Positions 11,047-25,989 are shown, counted from the stretch's first letter. The stretch: 64,000 nucleotides of DNA from Neodiprion pinetum (GCF_021155775.2 NC_060233.1:6924501-6988500), one strand, 5' to 3'. Notes: generated by a model not told the origin, from the letters alone. Numbers and translations: made by a program.

Positions 11047-13604
11047 TACGGCGAGCCCTCTCCGTCCATCTATCTGATCATCTATCTGTCTATCTATCGT
11101 CTATCTAGCTGCCTATCTTTCATCTACCCAAAAATCTATCCATCTTCTATCTTTCATGCTCACGGCCCGTCGTGCCTTGCGACAAGCGTGAGCAGCGTCT
11201 AATGTGCACGCGGTTAGAGGAATCCTGATATTCCTAGATCCTGGCGTGGCGTTGCGTCGTTGCGTCGTTGGTACACCTGCAGAGCGAAGCCAGCCTCTCA
11301 ACGGGCCGCGATCGTCTTTTGGACATGCAGCTAGATATGCGCGCGTAACACACTTATTACAATCACTTACAGCCAGCGTCTATGGTCATAGAGGCGTATC
11401 GACGCGCGGGATGCGGAGTGACGCGTTTCGTGTTACTCGATTTCACGTAATGTTACATTTATTTTATCATGCGATGACACGACGTACACACACACCCACA
11501 CACACACACATCCGTCGTTGTTTCGAACGTAAGCGTAATGGAATTTTGTGACGTATGTTTATATATACCTGTATAGGTATGCATGTATTGCAGGGGTTTT
11601 TGTTTTAAGGATATGCACAGCCTGCGGCGTGGAAGTTGAATTACATCAATGACTCATATATCCAATATTGTGCGGGAAAAAAAGTATGAAACAGGTTGCG
11701 AGGGACGTTTTTTTCAAATGATGTACATAGGTATAACGAAAAAAAAGAGAAAATAGCAATGCGAGAATAAAAGGAACGTAATTTTGTCTGCAAGAGGTAT
11801 TGTGAAATACGGGGATTCGAGAGCTTTTGCGACGAGTGGGAGGAAAAACTGCAGGTTAAACCCGTGTCTACCAAGAAGGCGTAATGAATTCAAGAAAAGT
11901 GGAGATATCGGAAACTCGACGGAGAGTCGAAGAGTTTGCGAGTGTCGGGCTGACTTGTCAAATCGTATGTATAAAATAGCACGCGACCCCTTGCATAGCG
12001 ATTGCAAAGCGCGTGTAACTGCAACAACTTTCTCAGCTGCAGTACGAAACGCGTCGTGTCCGGATAGCCGTTCAACTGTCGTTCATCTTACGGTTGTTAT
12101 TTCGAAATTGGATAAACGGACGTATCGCGAAGTCCACCCAGAGCATAATCAAGTGCGCAAGTAACGAGAAGCCGTGGTTGCATCGTAGGAGAAAATCAAA
12201 GGAATCAGAAATTCGTTTCAAACTACTCGAGTATAGTATTTCATTTTAACGCAGCGGTTGCAACGTAACATGTAATTGGTGTTGAATCAGATTTCAACCG
12301 AAAGGAGCAAGCGTATGAGTAATAAAGAAAGGGAGTGAAAACGCATGGGAAGAAATCCGGCTATTAGACTTCGTGGAAACCGATGTTACATATCAACTGT
12401 GCGACAAATATGGATAGGGAAAGTATGTAATCATTTTCATAAGAGCTCGATTTTTTTATGCTTGCAACGGAGATGATCAGTGAGGCGAATCAAGTCATCG
12501 GAAATTCAAAATATCCGTTAATTGACAGTGATGACCTGCTTATACCGTATACATAAAAGTGACAAGCTGATGATACTTTAAGGGTACATAATACAAGTCT
12601 ATATTGTAATGTGAAAATTAGATTTGAAAGTCAAAGCAAAGTCTAAAATCTATATGTAAAGCTAACTTTACCGTTCAGCCAGCTGTTCGACAAATCTGTA
12701 ATATGTTTAGACGCAATGTATGTACATAACGAACGAATAAAATTTTCGAACCTCGGACTTTTCCCAGCTTTTCCTTAACATGAATTGTAACGAAAGCGTT
12801 ACCAACTTCAACATAATGGAATCAGCAATCTTGGTATAGCGAATATATATGCACCTACGTACATAGATGCATACTCAGGTGCTCGTATGTGCATTTGTTG
12901 CATCGAACAGTGACCCATACGAAATATCTGGAGTACAGCCAAAAGATAAAATAAGACCCCCATCTATTTATTCCTATTGTTTTCATATTATTTATATACG
13001 CGGAATTTAATAGTATATTACAGGAATTGAATTACAAGCAGTAATGCGGACTGAAAACTGTGGACACAAAGACATGTATAATTAATAAAGTGAAGTGGAA
13101 AAAGCGTTTAGATAAATTAACAAGAATCTCGATACGATTGTTTATCAAGGAGTGCCGTGCCTCGGTAACGTAAAGAAACATCAGTCTAGGATAATACAAT
13201 TTCTCGTTGAAAGAGTTACGAAAATGATGATCAGGTGACAATTATATTGAGCTCGTTATTGAGATTATTAAATAGACCGATAAGCGAAAACTAATGAGAA
13301 TAACAACAATAATAAGGAAAACATCGCATCTGTAACGTGTACGACACACATCACACAATAGATTTTTAAGCCGTGTGTAAAGAGATATTATATTCGATTT
13401 GTCGCAGGTCAGGAAAAGGTTGCTGCGTTTTTCACTTTTCATTTTTTATTTATTTATTTATTTATTTTTGTTTCTTTCTTAATCGACCCTGAACCTAACC
13501 CAAAGGCTCGAAAGTGTTTTAGAATTGTCTTTCAGGCGCATGCATCGTAACACTGCATATGTAAGGCAGGTGTACGAACATCCGTGTATATGTACACACG
13601 TGTT

Positions 13605-13637
<33 letters not shown>

Positions 13638-16600
13638 AGTATCTATTTGTAATTGAGATAGTTTTATTGTGGATGCAGATAAGCTCGCGCGGACCGCCGG
13701 TCGATACGCGTTTTATACATGCATAATGTATCGGTACAACCACGTACATGTTACACCTATGTACGTAAGGTACGCGTCCACGTATCCACGTATGTATGTA
13801 CGTACGTACATAGTTAGACTTATACATATATGTATAGGTGTTATGCCTACGTTATACCTACAAATGCTCTCTTCACCTAGTCGTAATATTTGTCATAAGT
13901 GCGCGGCAAAAGTGTGCCAAGGCTGCATAACGAGCGATGTCCCCACCGCGCTAGCTGCTATAACATTTTCGAAACTAAAAGTAAAATCTAACTCATTGTA
14001 TCACTTATAGCAATGCCGGGCAATCTCTCTCTCTCTTTCTCTCTCCCCCTTTTACGGTGCATAAATGTAAAACAAACTTGTCCAACATTACCGTGGATCA
14101 CACAAACTGTCCGTCTATCTATCTATCTGTGCATCTAACTATCTATTAAACTATCTATCTATCGATCTCTCTCTCTCTCTCTCTTTCGCACACCCACAGC
14201 TGTGACCCGTATCTGTGAAACTGGGTTCGAAATGGTTCGTAATTAATATATAATAATGGTAATGATAATAAGAACGTGTTACTATACACAAGTTAGTTGT
14301 ATGTATTATATACCGCATGACCAACCAGCGTTCAGCTCTGTAACGCAATAACCAACAATGAATTTACGTCATCTTATAACATGCACCGATATACGTAAAT
14401 TCAGCTCTTCTATTCGTCCGTTAAAAAAATATCCAAGTATAAAGAAGAGAAACAAGATAGAAAGAAAAGGTACCTCGCACTCGGTGCATTACTATTGATA
14501 TCAACTATCGCAAACTTGAAACGGGCTATATCACCATCATCGTCGTCGTCGTGGGTAGGAAATACTTCGACTTACTGACCACATTCATCCGTCTATACAG
14601 TATAAAATAATTGCACGTATACGCGTGCTGAAAACTTTGGCGTAATAAAACAGAGTACATGTTAAACATGTACGAAAATAAACGCGGGTTGTTCAAATTT
14701 TCAAAATTTAATTTCATCATACCAAATCTCTCTCACCGCGGCATGATTTCTTTGACAAGTGTGATAAGATTAGACCTGACCTAACAAAAAAAAAAATCGT
14801 CTCTATGCGAGGGCGGCACACGAACACCTCTGTTAACCCGTCGTCTATCTTTTATAACAAAGAATACTCCGTGAATGTCACAACGATTCGAAACAATGAA
14901 ATCCTCAGAGCTGAGAAACGATCTTGCTCAAGATCGTTCTCATCCTCGGTTAAAATAATACACGTACGTTATGTTATGTACGTAATAACACAACCTCCGA
15001 ACATTGGCGATAAAAATACGAAGAACAGAAAAATGAAGAAGGCACCGGTCAATATCTCCGCACCGTATACGTATTACAGGTGCACTCTGTACGGTGACTT
15101 AATTATACATGATAAACACGATGCGTGTACCTGTAACGTGGAATTGTATAAACGCGGCTAGAATCATCCGGCGAGCAGCAAGCAGCAACAGGATAATCGT
15201 AGGCTATCGCGTGCATATACCTAATTGACGGATGCAGCAGCTGCACCTGGTGTAGTACAGTGCAACAATGAATACGTTACAACGCAACAACAATAAACTA
15301 ACACCCGCGTTATACATTATCCGCGTGCAGTCCGCGAAAATCCCGATCAGTAACAACCGGACGAATTGTCGCAGAGTCGAATTGTATCGATGATAAATGA
15401 AAGGGACCGGAATCAATGATCATCGACCTTCGGATTTAAATTATTGCCCAATGTAATGCAGCGTAAATACACGCAAGATATAATCTGTATCGAGCGATAA
15501 TTAAAATAAGAATCAATTTAACATCGATAACAATCCTTTAAATTCGGACCACCTCTCGTCGCTTCAATCTTTTTAAAATAACATTACGGTACGTTGATAG
15601 TAAAATTCCTAACCTCGAATACTGTTACTAACAATAAGAATAATAGTATCCCCACACCGTCGGTGTGAAAAATAGTTTTACAAAAGCAACATGCGATTAC
15701 AATGTACTCCCAAATGTTGAATGAATACTTGATGCTAGAAAAAAAGGTAAAAAAAAAAAAAAAATGGGTATCATTAAATTATTTCAAATAAAAATAATTT
15801 ATTTTATATCACTATTCATTTTTTATCAAGTTTCTGTACCACCGCGCCACGAACATGTAACCTCGATTACCACTCTGCAGATGCTTACTTAATGATTCTG
15901 TAATCATTATGTAAATATTTTTTTCTTTATTAAATAAATAAATGAATAAATAAACAAACAAATAAACGTATTTGATTACAGCCTCTGCAGGACGCGACAA
16001 TCTCTCTATTCACTCGTTTCTGCGCAGGTCTCTCAAAAATAAGAATAATAACGCAGATATATACGAATACACATACATGCACATGCGAGGCTTACGCTGG
16101 ATATACGATATACTTGAGATGTATAAAATATAATTTATTATAAATTCTAATTGCGTCGGTGTGGTGTGTCAGGTGAGGCTGGGTAGCAGGTATCCCCCAT
16201 GTGGGTAACCGTGTCAAGGCCGTGCGAACTGGGTTGCAGACCGGCGACGCGCGTTTCATGGAGAATGACTGGCGGAGGGGGTGAGAGAGAGAGAGGGAGA
16301 GAGAGAGAGAGAGAAAAAGAGAGAGAGAGAGGTATCGTATATGAAATGTCCGAGTGAGAAATATTCGCAAAACTCTTACTTTTAATCATCTCACATTTCT
16401 GGGTATACGTATAACGTGTATAGATCTATACATAGGTATATAATATATAATGCAAATTGTTTATTACTGAAATTCAACGAATCTGCAACATACGTATATA
16501 TACATATATGGATATATATATATATATATATTTTTTTTTTATATCCATACATACGCACAGTTATTATGGACGCGCTTTCGCACGTACGTTCGCTGTATGA

Positions 16601-18120
16601 AATTCGTACAACTTTGATACATCGTTATGATATTTCAATTTAAATTAAAATTATTGCAATGGATGATTCCCATGAACAACGGTGCACGATTATTATTGGC
16701 CTTGCTGTGCTGGTTTGAAGCTCAAATATCGCACGACAGAAACGTGAGATGAAATAAAAATTTTAGATATTGTTATTATGAAATTGAATTATTACATGTC
16801 CGAGTAAAGAAATGTTAATCGATACGAATACTCGTGAAAATTTCACCCCTGTTACCTAATTATTTATCGAGTATAATCGAAGAAAAATCCGACTTTCAAT
16901 TTATACTTTTTATTTATAAATTTCTTTTATTTAACCCGAATATTTACGATGGACTCTTGCTGATTTTTCTTTCTCTTTATTTCTTCTTCGAATACTCGTC
17001 GATAAAAAAGTATCAAACAAATAGCTTCATAAATATTTTCTCAGTAAAACTTGATTTTCAACGACAAGGGAAAAACAATTGACAAATAGTTAATTGAAAC
17101 GTGTACATTTTCTTTCAATTTTATCAACTCGGTCCAACATTGTCAGAAAAAAAAGAAATAAAAATACAGTTTCTGCAAATTGTGCCGTTTGAGCAATAAT
17201 TAAAATGAGTAAAAAAAAAAAATAAAAAATCGATCCTATCGAAAAACCGTACGCATAAACATTACACTTGCGCGGCTGATTCTCATTAGATTATTGAGGC
17301 TGCGACAACGTAAACTACTCCGCATACAACCACGTACAGCTGAATGTCAATAAAATTTTTCTTCTTTTTTTTTTTTTAGTCATCAATTTTTTCCAAGCTT
17401 TATTTCAACCGAACGTCGTCGCACAAAACGCTACGATAAACTCCACGGTTTCCAAAAATTTCAACTCCGTTTTTACCGTCGATCAGAAAACGGAACGTGC
17501 AGCATGACGAAAGTGTGATTTTAAAAATTTGTCGATAAAACTTGAATCTCTGATTAATGAGAATAATAACAATAACAACAACAACAACAACAACAATAAT
17601 AATAATAAAAATTAGAAGTTGAAAAAAACAAATGGAGCAAAATAAACAACGTATATATAAATATATACCTATGTATAATATAGAATAATGAATATATTTC
17701 ACCACGGGCCCTTTCACCCGAAGTTACGCCACTGTGTCATGTCTACGCGCGGACCACCTTATGACAATTACAAATTGTATATAATACCCAACTGTAAAGT
17801 ACAAACGTGTATATATGTATATACCGTAATACGTAGATATATGTGTAATATATAGCGTAAATCGAGGATCACGTACTCGAGGTACAAGATATGGTGTATT
17901 ATGTACACGTAAGGCATGCACGGAAGTGCTTTCGGGTAGGGCTGGCAGGATGAAGGGGGGGGGGGATAAAAAAAAATGTTGCGAAAGATCGTCAACTCGT
18001 TGCAACGCGAGCCCTCGTCGTTCGAGAGAGCGAGAGAGAAAAATTGGGCAACATTCGTGAACGTGCTGAATTATATTTACAATATACCCATATAGTTTAA
18101 AACGGAGCCTCTCGCGCGCA
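11047..18120. other. Upstream region or intron, no gene found
   Basis: AT-rich, with degenerate CTAT repeats (11065-11155, 14112-14165), a TTTA run (13445-13467), a TA run (about 13612-13636), GA/CT tracts (about 14023-14045, 14167-14182, 16282-16332) and many A runs. Scattered ORFs of up to 126 codons show no domain or codon signal I recognise. Confidence 0.5.
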
Positions 18121-18145
18121 TGCGGTAAATAATGATCAAAGATTA

Positions 18146-18527
18146 ATCGATTTTCGATCGAAACGATAATTTTTTTTTTTTCTTTTCCGAATAATCGAGC
18201 GTAATCGATTATTTTTCAAAATCGATTAATCGGGTGATTCGATTATATTTCATCACTATCGATTTTCGTTTTTCAATCCCATTAACGACGCGGTGGAATA
18301 TCAATTTGTGTGATCGGAGTATCAATCATTATCGTTGTCTTACTTATCGAGCTCATATTTGATATAATTAGTGAAAGATGAATGAATATTTTCTACCTGA
18401 CCGAATGCACCGTTACGAAAAAAAAAAAAAAAATAATACGAAATAATGGATTATTCAATTAATTCTTATCGATTCAATCGAGTCGCGTTCGATTCTTTTT
18501 CTGGACTTGACTAATCGATGCATCGAT
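18146..18527. promoter_or_regulatory. Cluster of seven ATCGAT sites
   Basis: ATCGAT occurs at 18146, 18204, 18221, 18258, 18468, 18514 and 18522, three times followed by TA. From base composition I estimate about 0.1 expected in this length. ATCGAT is the core for Cut/Onecut-type homeodomains and for DREF (TATCGATA). The cluster may be an enhancer or a decayed palindromic repeat. Confidence 0.4.
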
Positions 18528-19933
18528 TATATTCAGTTTAGCGGCCATCGCTCGACCATGTATATACAAGTATAAGAATTATATTTGTGTAATTTTCTTT
18601 CCAAAAAGCCATTTGTCAAGTGTCAAACTCAATTTTCTCGACTTCGAAATGCAACTTTGAAATGCTTTAATTATATTTCACAACTTTCCCGTTGCGACAA
18701 TTTTTCTTCGATTACCGAAGGAGTTGTACGGTATACAAGTAAAAACATACGTACGTCCTTTAACTCAGCATCGCGTGTTTTAACGAGATTTGTTTTACGT
18801 TTGCGCAAGACAGACGGAGTGATAAGAAAAAAAAAAAAAAACAATAAAATTAACGATTCATTGGTCGGAGAACCGAAATGTGAGAAAGTAAGAAAGAAAA
18901 CGTTTAAAAATCAGAAAAAAAAAAATTCACGCGCAAATTTGTCACTAAACGAGGAATACGCAGCGTTAACGCGGTAGATTGATTGCAATAAGAAAGTGAT
19001 ATCGCATTACCTGTTGGTAAAATAATTAATCGCCGTTCAAAAACGCAGCGGAATAATGAATAAGAATTACAACACTTGAGCAATCCTACGGTGTACATGC
19101 GGTAACATGTTCAGAGATATATAAATACGATAATCGAAACTGCAGGGTATAATAATAATAATAATAATAATGATAAAAATAATATTAATAATAATAACAA
19201 AAATAGTAACAAGTATCGAATAATACTCGAATACGTTTCAAATTCGTAACTGTCCGCATGAATATTTTTCACGCGTGATAGCCAAGATAAAAGAAATAAT
19301 AAAATATATAAACAAATATAACGAATAAATAAAAAAAAAAAAAAAAAGAGTTTGAAACGGGAATAATATTTGACATTCTTCGTCATCTTTCCATTTGTGC
19401 AACAAATTTCGAGCAAACTAGGTAGGCTACGATGTATAAAATTGTCATAGGTAACTAATCCATATATATGTATATATATATTATACGTATAATATACAGA
19501 CCGTAATTTTGGGAGAAAGTTGTAAGCAAGTTAATTTAGACAGCATGGTAGCGCAATAAATAATTCATACGCGTAAGGGTAACATGGATACTTACCATCT
19601 AAATATTTTGAAAGCGTTTTTCATTGTCAGTAAATTGTTATAACCGGTGGTAATAAGGTGCGACCCAGTGGCGCAAATACTCTCTAGAAACTTGGCGGAT
19701 GCTTGGCCTTCCTTTCTCATTATTTACTGCAGTTGTAATTTCATCCCCGACCATGACCATATACTGCAGACGGTCCCATTTTCTGCATTTCACTGCATTC
19801 ACGAGGGCTATAACAAGGCCGTCGTAAAATTCTTCGCAACTGCGAACTCTGGCGATGCAATAAAGCGCAACACGCTTTCCTCAAAATCGGAGAAGAAATG
19901 CCCACGTGTATAACAATGTTGTACTGAACGTAA
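18528..19933. other. Upstream region or intron, no gene found
   Basis: AT-rich with A runs and an AAT-rich patch near 19147-19200. No supportable gene. Confidence 0.5.
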
Positions 19934-20679
19934 GGAATCCCATGCGAACCCAACCAACCATCGGACCCTCCCAATTTTTGATTTTTTTCAACATTTTTTC
20001 TGAAATTCTACTAATCCTGAAACAGTACCCTCAATTTTTTCAGATTTTATATTGAAATGGTTTATTATTTATACACATTGAGAGTGATTTTGAAAATGAC
20101 CTTTAACAAAATTCTCAAATGATTGTCAAAAACTGTATTTTATTTTCCAAATATTTCAAGATCGTGTTCATGACTGTATGATTTTTTAATATTTTCTTTT
20201 AGCGCTTTTGATTTTTTTTTTTTTTTCGATCAATTAAAACATTGTTCAAACGATCTGAACATTCCCGAAAAATTCTCAAAACTTGGAGTTTTCACTTAGA
20301 AAATTTCTAGGCGGGTTTCGTAATGAAGTTGATGAAAAAAGTTGAGTATAGCAGATTTTGAGAATTTTTTGTGCATTTCCAGACCGTTTAAACAATGTTT
20401 TTCTTGGTCACAAAAAAATGGAGAGTGCTGAAAAAAATATTTTAAAAATCGGCCCATCATGGGTACGGTTTTGAAATGTTTGGAATAGAAAATATAGTTT
20501 CTAAGAATTTTTCGTTCAAACTTTAAATAAGCAAAATATTAATCAATGACTAAGCAGTTGAATACAAGGTCTGAAAAAATTCAGAATACTGTTTCAGAGC
20601 CGGGACAATTGCAGAAATTGTTTTGAACAGAATCAAAAATGTTTAGGATCAAACGTTGTTGGGTTTCGCATGGAATTCC
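19934..20679. mobile_element. Inverted-repeat element with GGAATYCCATGCG ends
   Basis: Terminal inverted repeats of about 22 bp: GGAATCCCATGCGAACCCAAC at the left, and GGAATTCCATGCGAAACCCA at the right on the other strand. The 746-bp AT-rich interior is non-coding. A related fragment lies at about 63120-63355. I could not define a target-site duplication, so the superfamily is open. Confidence 0.65.
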
Positions 20680-21617
20680 CCATATAAATGTCGATGATGA
20701 TGATAACGAGCGTGACTCGATAGTATCAAAAGTACGTTAGATTAATTTATACACCCTGCACATAACATTCAGTTGCTTCATTTTATAACCGAATTACTCG
20801 AGCACCGAATATCGATACATGTATAATATAATTACAGGTAGGTTGTACGTTCTAATCGAGCGACGTTATCGGTTTTACCCGAAGTTACAATGTGCACAAA
20901 ACACACGTTAACACAGTCACATATTATCCCTCTTCCGATTAATTATAATAGTGCTTCGCTTGCGTTGCGGCCTTGATACGACATTCGACTCACAAAGGTG
21001 AGAGATAAGATACGACACCTTCGGTACCAAGGACTCCGAATATCTTCCTCAGATTATACACTTATACACAACCGCTTGTGTCGCACACGCGGTGCATTAG
21101 AGGCCTGCTTTAGGTGTAGAATTAGAAAAGTAAACAACGACGAAATCCTACCTGTAATCAACCAAGTAAGGTCAGTATTGTACGATATAAACTCGAGGAG
21201 AGTTTAATTTCCTCCTAACTTGATTTGTTACAGTAGACAAATCAGCGTTAACGTGACTAATAACTATGAACGTTGGGAAAAATATCATTGTTTCGGAATT
21301 CCTGAATGGCTTTCAAAGTGCCAAGTTTCCAAAATTATTTACACGCTTTATCCAAATTTTGTACAATCCCTAAAAAAAAAAAACGAAAAAACAACGACAA
21401 CGATACCATCGAAATCATGAACTTGAATCTCACATTCGATCCAGCCATTAAATTCAAAATTGTCTTATCTGTGCCAGCTATAGATATTACAAATTTTCTT
21501 TCCATAAACATTCTTAACTCTTATTCGTTCAAAGTATAAGAAAAGATAAATAAACAAATAAATAATCTTACAGATGTAAGTCGACGTAAGAGGGCAATAT
21601 TTAAGGGTAGCGAAAAA
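20680..21617. other. Upstream region or intron, no gene found
   Basis: No feature recognised. Short ORFs only. Confidence 0.5.
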
Positions 21618-21974
21618 CAGGGTGGCCATAAATTTTTCGGAAAAAACTTCCATGACATTTCCACATGTTCTAGGACTTTCTACCCACTTTTCCCTAACAT
21701 TTCCCCAGTTCTAGTAAGTTACTAAAGCCTAAATCCTTCAGTTTATTAACTCTACGTTATTCGGCTCAAATTCAATGCGAAATGGAGTAAAATATAACAT
21801 CAAAAAAGTCAGTTTAAAACCCAATTCATTCTCTCGACGAAAATAACAAAATTTCTAACCTCAAAAAATCATTTCCAATTCCCGTGATAGAAAAGTGATA
21901 CTTTCAGTTATCTACCATAATCAAATTAAAAATTCCCCGACAACTCCGGGTTTTTCAGGTCTGTGGCCACCCTG
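21618..21974. mobile_element. hAT-like MITE with CAGGGTGGCCA ends
   Basis: The element starts CAGGGTGGCCA and ends TGGCCACCCTG, an 11-bp inverted repeat of the hAT type, 357 bp overall. The flanks are A-rich on both sides (gcgaaaaa and aaaaaagg), so the target duplication is unclear or eroded. No coding capacity. Confidence 0.7.
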
Positions 21975-22319
21975 AAAAAAGGTTTGTTTTTTTTTTTTCT
22001 TCTTCTTCTCATTTCTATCGCATTTTGCATCGCGCGAAACTGATCCGCATGTATCCATAAAATCGCTGCGCGAATCGGAACGATAGAGAGCGAAAATACT
22101 CGAAGCCGATTGAGAACGAGACCGAGAACGGTTTTACTTTCATTGTGACATTACGAGGGGCGGGAGGGGGGCGACTTTCATTGGCAATGGAGAAGCATCG
22201 GCGCAGCCAGAGATCCTTGCTCGCCGATTATGCGAGGAGTCTGTTACGCCTGTTACGCGATGTACCGACGCCTTTCTCTCTCTCTCTCTCTCTCTCTCAT
22301 TTTCTCTTTTCTCTTACTT

Positions 22320-22351
<32 letters not shown>

Positions 22352-25300
22352 ACTTCTCAGCGATGACGCGACGACGCAAGACTTGCCTCACCGTGAAGTA
22401 ACTCCTCACTCCTACTTTCATCGATCATCGTCCGGCGGCTCGACGCGATGTTGGCACACTTTGGAAACATCGCGTTGTTTGAATCGTTTGCTAGGATGCT
22501 GCGGCCCGTGATTAACCATTCTTTCGATTATTCGTTATATACATACGCTGAGAAAAATTTCATTTCTTACAGTAACTAGAAAAATTGAGTGAAACAGGTA
22601 TCGTTAAGGCAGTAGTCTGGTAACTTGAGACGATTTTCATGTATTTTTTTGGAGGGCGTTTTTTTTTTAGGACAAATAAAAATGAATCGTTTTGGATATT
22701 TAGGATGTGTTTATTTACATATTGCAGATACGAAAAAAACTTTTTTTTTTTTAAATTTTAATAGTTTATTATTATTGTTGTTATTATTATTGATCGAAGT
22801 TGGCGACTCGAAAAAAAAGCGCGTGGGTGACCCCGGTGATTTTGGCTCTTGATGTTATCTGAATTCAAAAATTCTTGATAATTCTTGATCTATACAGACA
22901 TGTCATTCTCCACGCACCACGTTCATTTTCCACATTTTTATCGGACCGTTTCTTATCTCGATAGATTTTTACTATTGGAGTGAAAGAAAAAAACAACTTC
23001 AAAAAACCTTATATAGTACACGTGTCGTACCTCAATTATCGTTGTTCCATCATAATCGGCTGAATGAACGAACGAACGAACGAACGAATAAAAGACGAAG
23101 GTAAGAATCGACGGATAGACATTTCGCTTGTTCTCTCAAGTTCTACGACCTGCACTTGCACAAAAGCAAGAAAAGCATCATGTAATTACGCAATATATGG
23201 ATACGAAAAGACGAAAAGAAGGAAATATTCGTGAAGGAGGGTTTTTTTTTTTTTTTGAGGTAGCAGGGCTGATCCGCCATCGTCATCATCATCCTGTACA
23301 TTGTCAGATGCGTATAACGCGTTCCCACGGAAAAGTGGGCCGGGCATCCGCTGCCTGCATGCTCATACGTATTATAATACCTTGTGACTCGTACTCCCTG
23401 CTCAACGTCCCGGGGACTGAATACGACAGCAGCAAGGCTTACGAATAAGGCCCCAACGAGAAACGAGACAAGTCACCAATATTGAAAATGACAAATGTTG
23501 GGCGCCGGATGCAAAGTACCACGATAAAAAGATACCGGAAGGAAAAGGTAACTCGGTACCTCGGTATTTTGCGGAGGGAAAGGTTTAATCGCACTGTTTA
23601 TAATTGCCAAATTACGGGGATAAATGATAATCGCAATTTATTTAGAGGTCAAGGAATCGAGTCTAGGAATTATACGAAGCGGACGGGAAAACCTCTATAG
23701 GAATTAGCAACAAAATAGAAATAAACGTTGAGATAATAGAGACGATATAAACGCGACGTAAAGATATTTGCCTAAAAAGCTCAAGCTTAATGTATGTAAC
23801 AGAAAAAAAAAATAAATAAATAAATCAAAGAGCGTAGCAGGAATCGTAATTCGATTGCACAAAAGGAACATTGCCTTAAATTAATAACTGCGACGCGAAT
23901 TGAGTAGGTACGGAGGATATTCATGCGATATGCAAACATATCTTACACGACAAATAGGGAAAGAAGCTAAATTATAACGTACGCGAGATACCGACGGGAA
24001 TACGCATACGGAATATTTTAGGCGCGGTAAGAAACGTAAGCCAAGTATTATTTACCAATAAAGGCGAAATATATTAAACATGGCACAAGCAAAAAATAAA
24101 AAACAACAATCGACGGTAATATTAGAACACGATGTATAAAAAGGCGCGACGCGACGCAAGTTCAGATTATTTCCTAAATCCTGTAAAGACGTAAGTAATT
24201 GACGAAACGTAAGGAAAATCGAAAACGATAATTAATTCGCGAACGCCAATCTAGACACGAAGAGTTTACCGGAATTAACAAGTCACCAATATTGGTTAGG
24301 ATATTGATTATAAAACGGCTTATCGATGTGGTCAATTGAAAGAAATTGAGATAAAGAAAGCGACACGAAATGGAGAATTCGAAATAAAACTGAACAGAAG
24401 CCGGGGTAGGAAAAAAAACTCAGCAAACGAGGATGTACGATAGACCGAAGAATAAATTAAAAGATACTGCAAAAAGGTAACGCGAAGGTGAAGGAAAACT
24501 GAAGTTAGACTGCCGGTCGGATGATCGTCATTCTCGGACGAGGCTCGGAGAAGAAATGTCCCTAGAAGTGACCACGTGACGGTCCGTAGCAGCGTTGCCA
24601 ACCCTCTGGCGGCAACAGGCCGTACTCAAAATGAAAACGGACCCGTAGTTTGAAATTTCAGGATTCTGCTTCGTTTCCAAAAGAACGGATAATCAATTGA
24701 ATCGCGATGGGAAAAAAATAAAATAATATTAAGTGAGTGAGGTGTACGTATAAAAATGAATAAAAAATATTACAATAACTGCTGGCGACCTTTAAAAACG
24801 AAACGAAAAATTAATTCGATTACGGACGAATTAATTGGATCGACGTAAGGCGTGGAACCAGGCATTTACATTGTAAACTTGTACGTATGAATGATAATTG
24901 ACTTGGTTATAATATCTATTATACGCATTGATCGAGTTTCAACGAGAGTTTCGCGTTGTATGAAAAGGAGAAAAGGGTAAAAGAAATTACTAATAACATT
25001 TAGATTCATCGATTCGTTTATACGTACGCACAAAATTAGCGTGCGAACAATTATATGCTGGTAATGAAAGAAGAAACATCATACAATGCTAAAAGTTAAT
25101 GTGAGATGAGAGAATATAGAAAACGGTGAGGAATTTTTTTTACGAAGTGAATAAACCAAAGAAAAAATAAACATATTTCATCGACGAGCTTCCTGTATTT
25201 AACATACATTGACGTAACGTGAATCAAAATTGCGACGAAACGGTTTTCATTGCACGCTGCCTGCAACAAATCCGTGAAAAAAAAAAAAAAAAAATTAGGA

Positions 25301-25748
25301 AAGGAAAAAGAACGAAATGAATCCACAACGGAACTCGTGTTCGCAACGCGAAATAATATGTATAACGAATCGAACCGAGCAAAACAGCGATAAGAAGAAA
25401 AACAACGAAGAAGTACAAGAAAAAGGAAAGAAAATAAAAAATAAACTCGCGTAAATCAATAAGTCACAGAAACAAACCAACCGACAAACAAACAAACAAA
25501 CATCTATTAAAATAGTGTATTCATTGAGCTATGTGCTGTAATAATACATTAATTTTGCGAAAGAGGGGAAGAGTGTTATAAATGTTGTTCTCGAACATTA
25601 TTCACCTAAGTAAGTGTGCCAAATTGCGCTCTGTAATACACATCTATAAAGGCATGCATCATGTGTGTATAACGTAAATACATTATGCGTATAATTATAA
25701 GGTTAATAAATCTGTTATCAGCGGCTGCAGATAACAGGTGCGATAACG
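21975..25748. other. Upstream region or intron, no gene found
   Basis: Holds CT tracts (about 22274-22298 and 22319-22344), a GAAC repeat (about 23065-23088) and a fragment of the CACTGAGA repeat family (22549-22615). Remaining ORFs are short and unremarkable. Confidence 0.5.
22549..22615 (+). repeat. Fragment of CACTGAGA MITE family
   Basis: About 65 bp closely match the left end of the element at 41097-41526, sharing CTGAGAAAAATTTCATTT and GTGAAACAGGTATCGTTAA. Only the end is present. Confidence 0.75.
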
Positions 25749-25782
25749 AATGTAGGTCAGTTTGATACAAGTGACCCAATTC
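25749..25782. promoter_or_regulatory. Paired HR3/E75 (RORE) sites
   Basis: Plus-strand AATGTAGGTCA (25749-25759) matches WAWNTRGGTCA fully. Minus-strand GAATTGGGTCA (25772-25782) matches at 10 of 11. They are inverted, 12 bp apart. The second shares TGACCCANTTNCC with sites at 27.77 and 30.42 kb. Confidence 0.45.
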
Positions 25783-25800
25783 CCGAGAGTGCCGCGCCAT

Positions 25801-25857
25801 GCAGGGTATACATATATTATATATACATATATATATATATGTATGTATATGTATGTA
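25801..25857. repeat. TA/TATG-rich simple repeat
   Basis: Alternating TATA and TATG units, low complexity. Confidence 0.8.
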
Positions 25858-25989
25858 TTATACGATAGAAGAATACAATAAATTGTACGTCACGCGTACA
25901 TACACATATATATAACATATACTGAATGTTGAGTAAAAATGTGCAAGCTGTATATCGTTAAATGGCAAACTTCACATTAATCTCGAAAA

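Noticed and set aside
10508..11077. 189-codon plus-strand ORF
   Set aside because: Lys and Ala runs, and its 3' third is the hairpin MITE.
16214..16222. TCAAGGCCG, a match to the FTZ-F1 site YCAAGGYCR
   Set aside because: A single 9-bp match is expected by chance in 64 kb.
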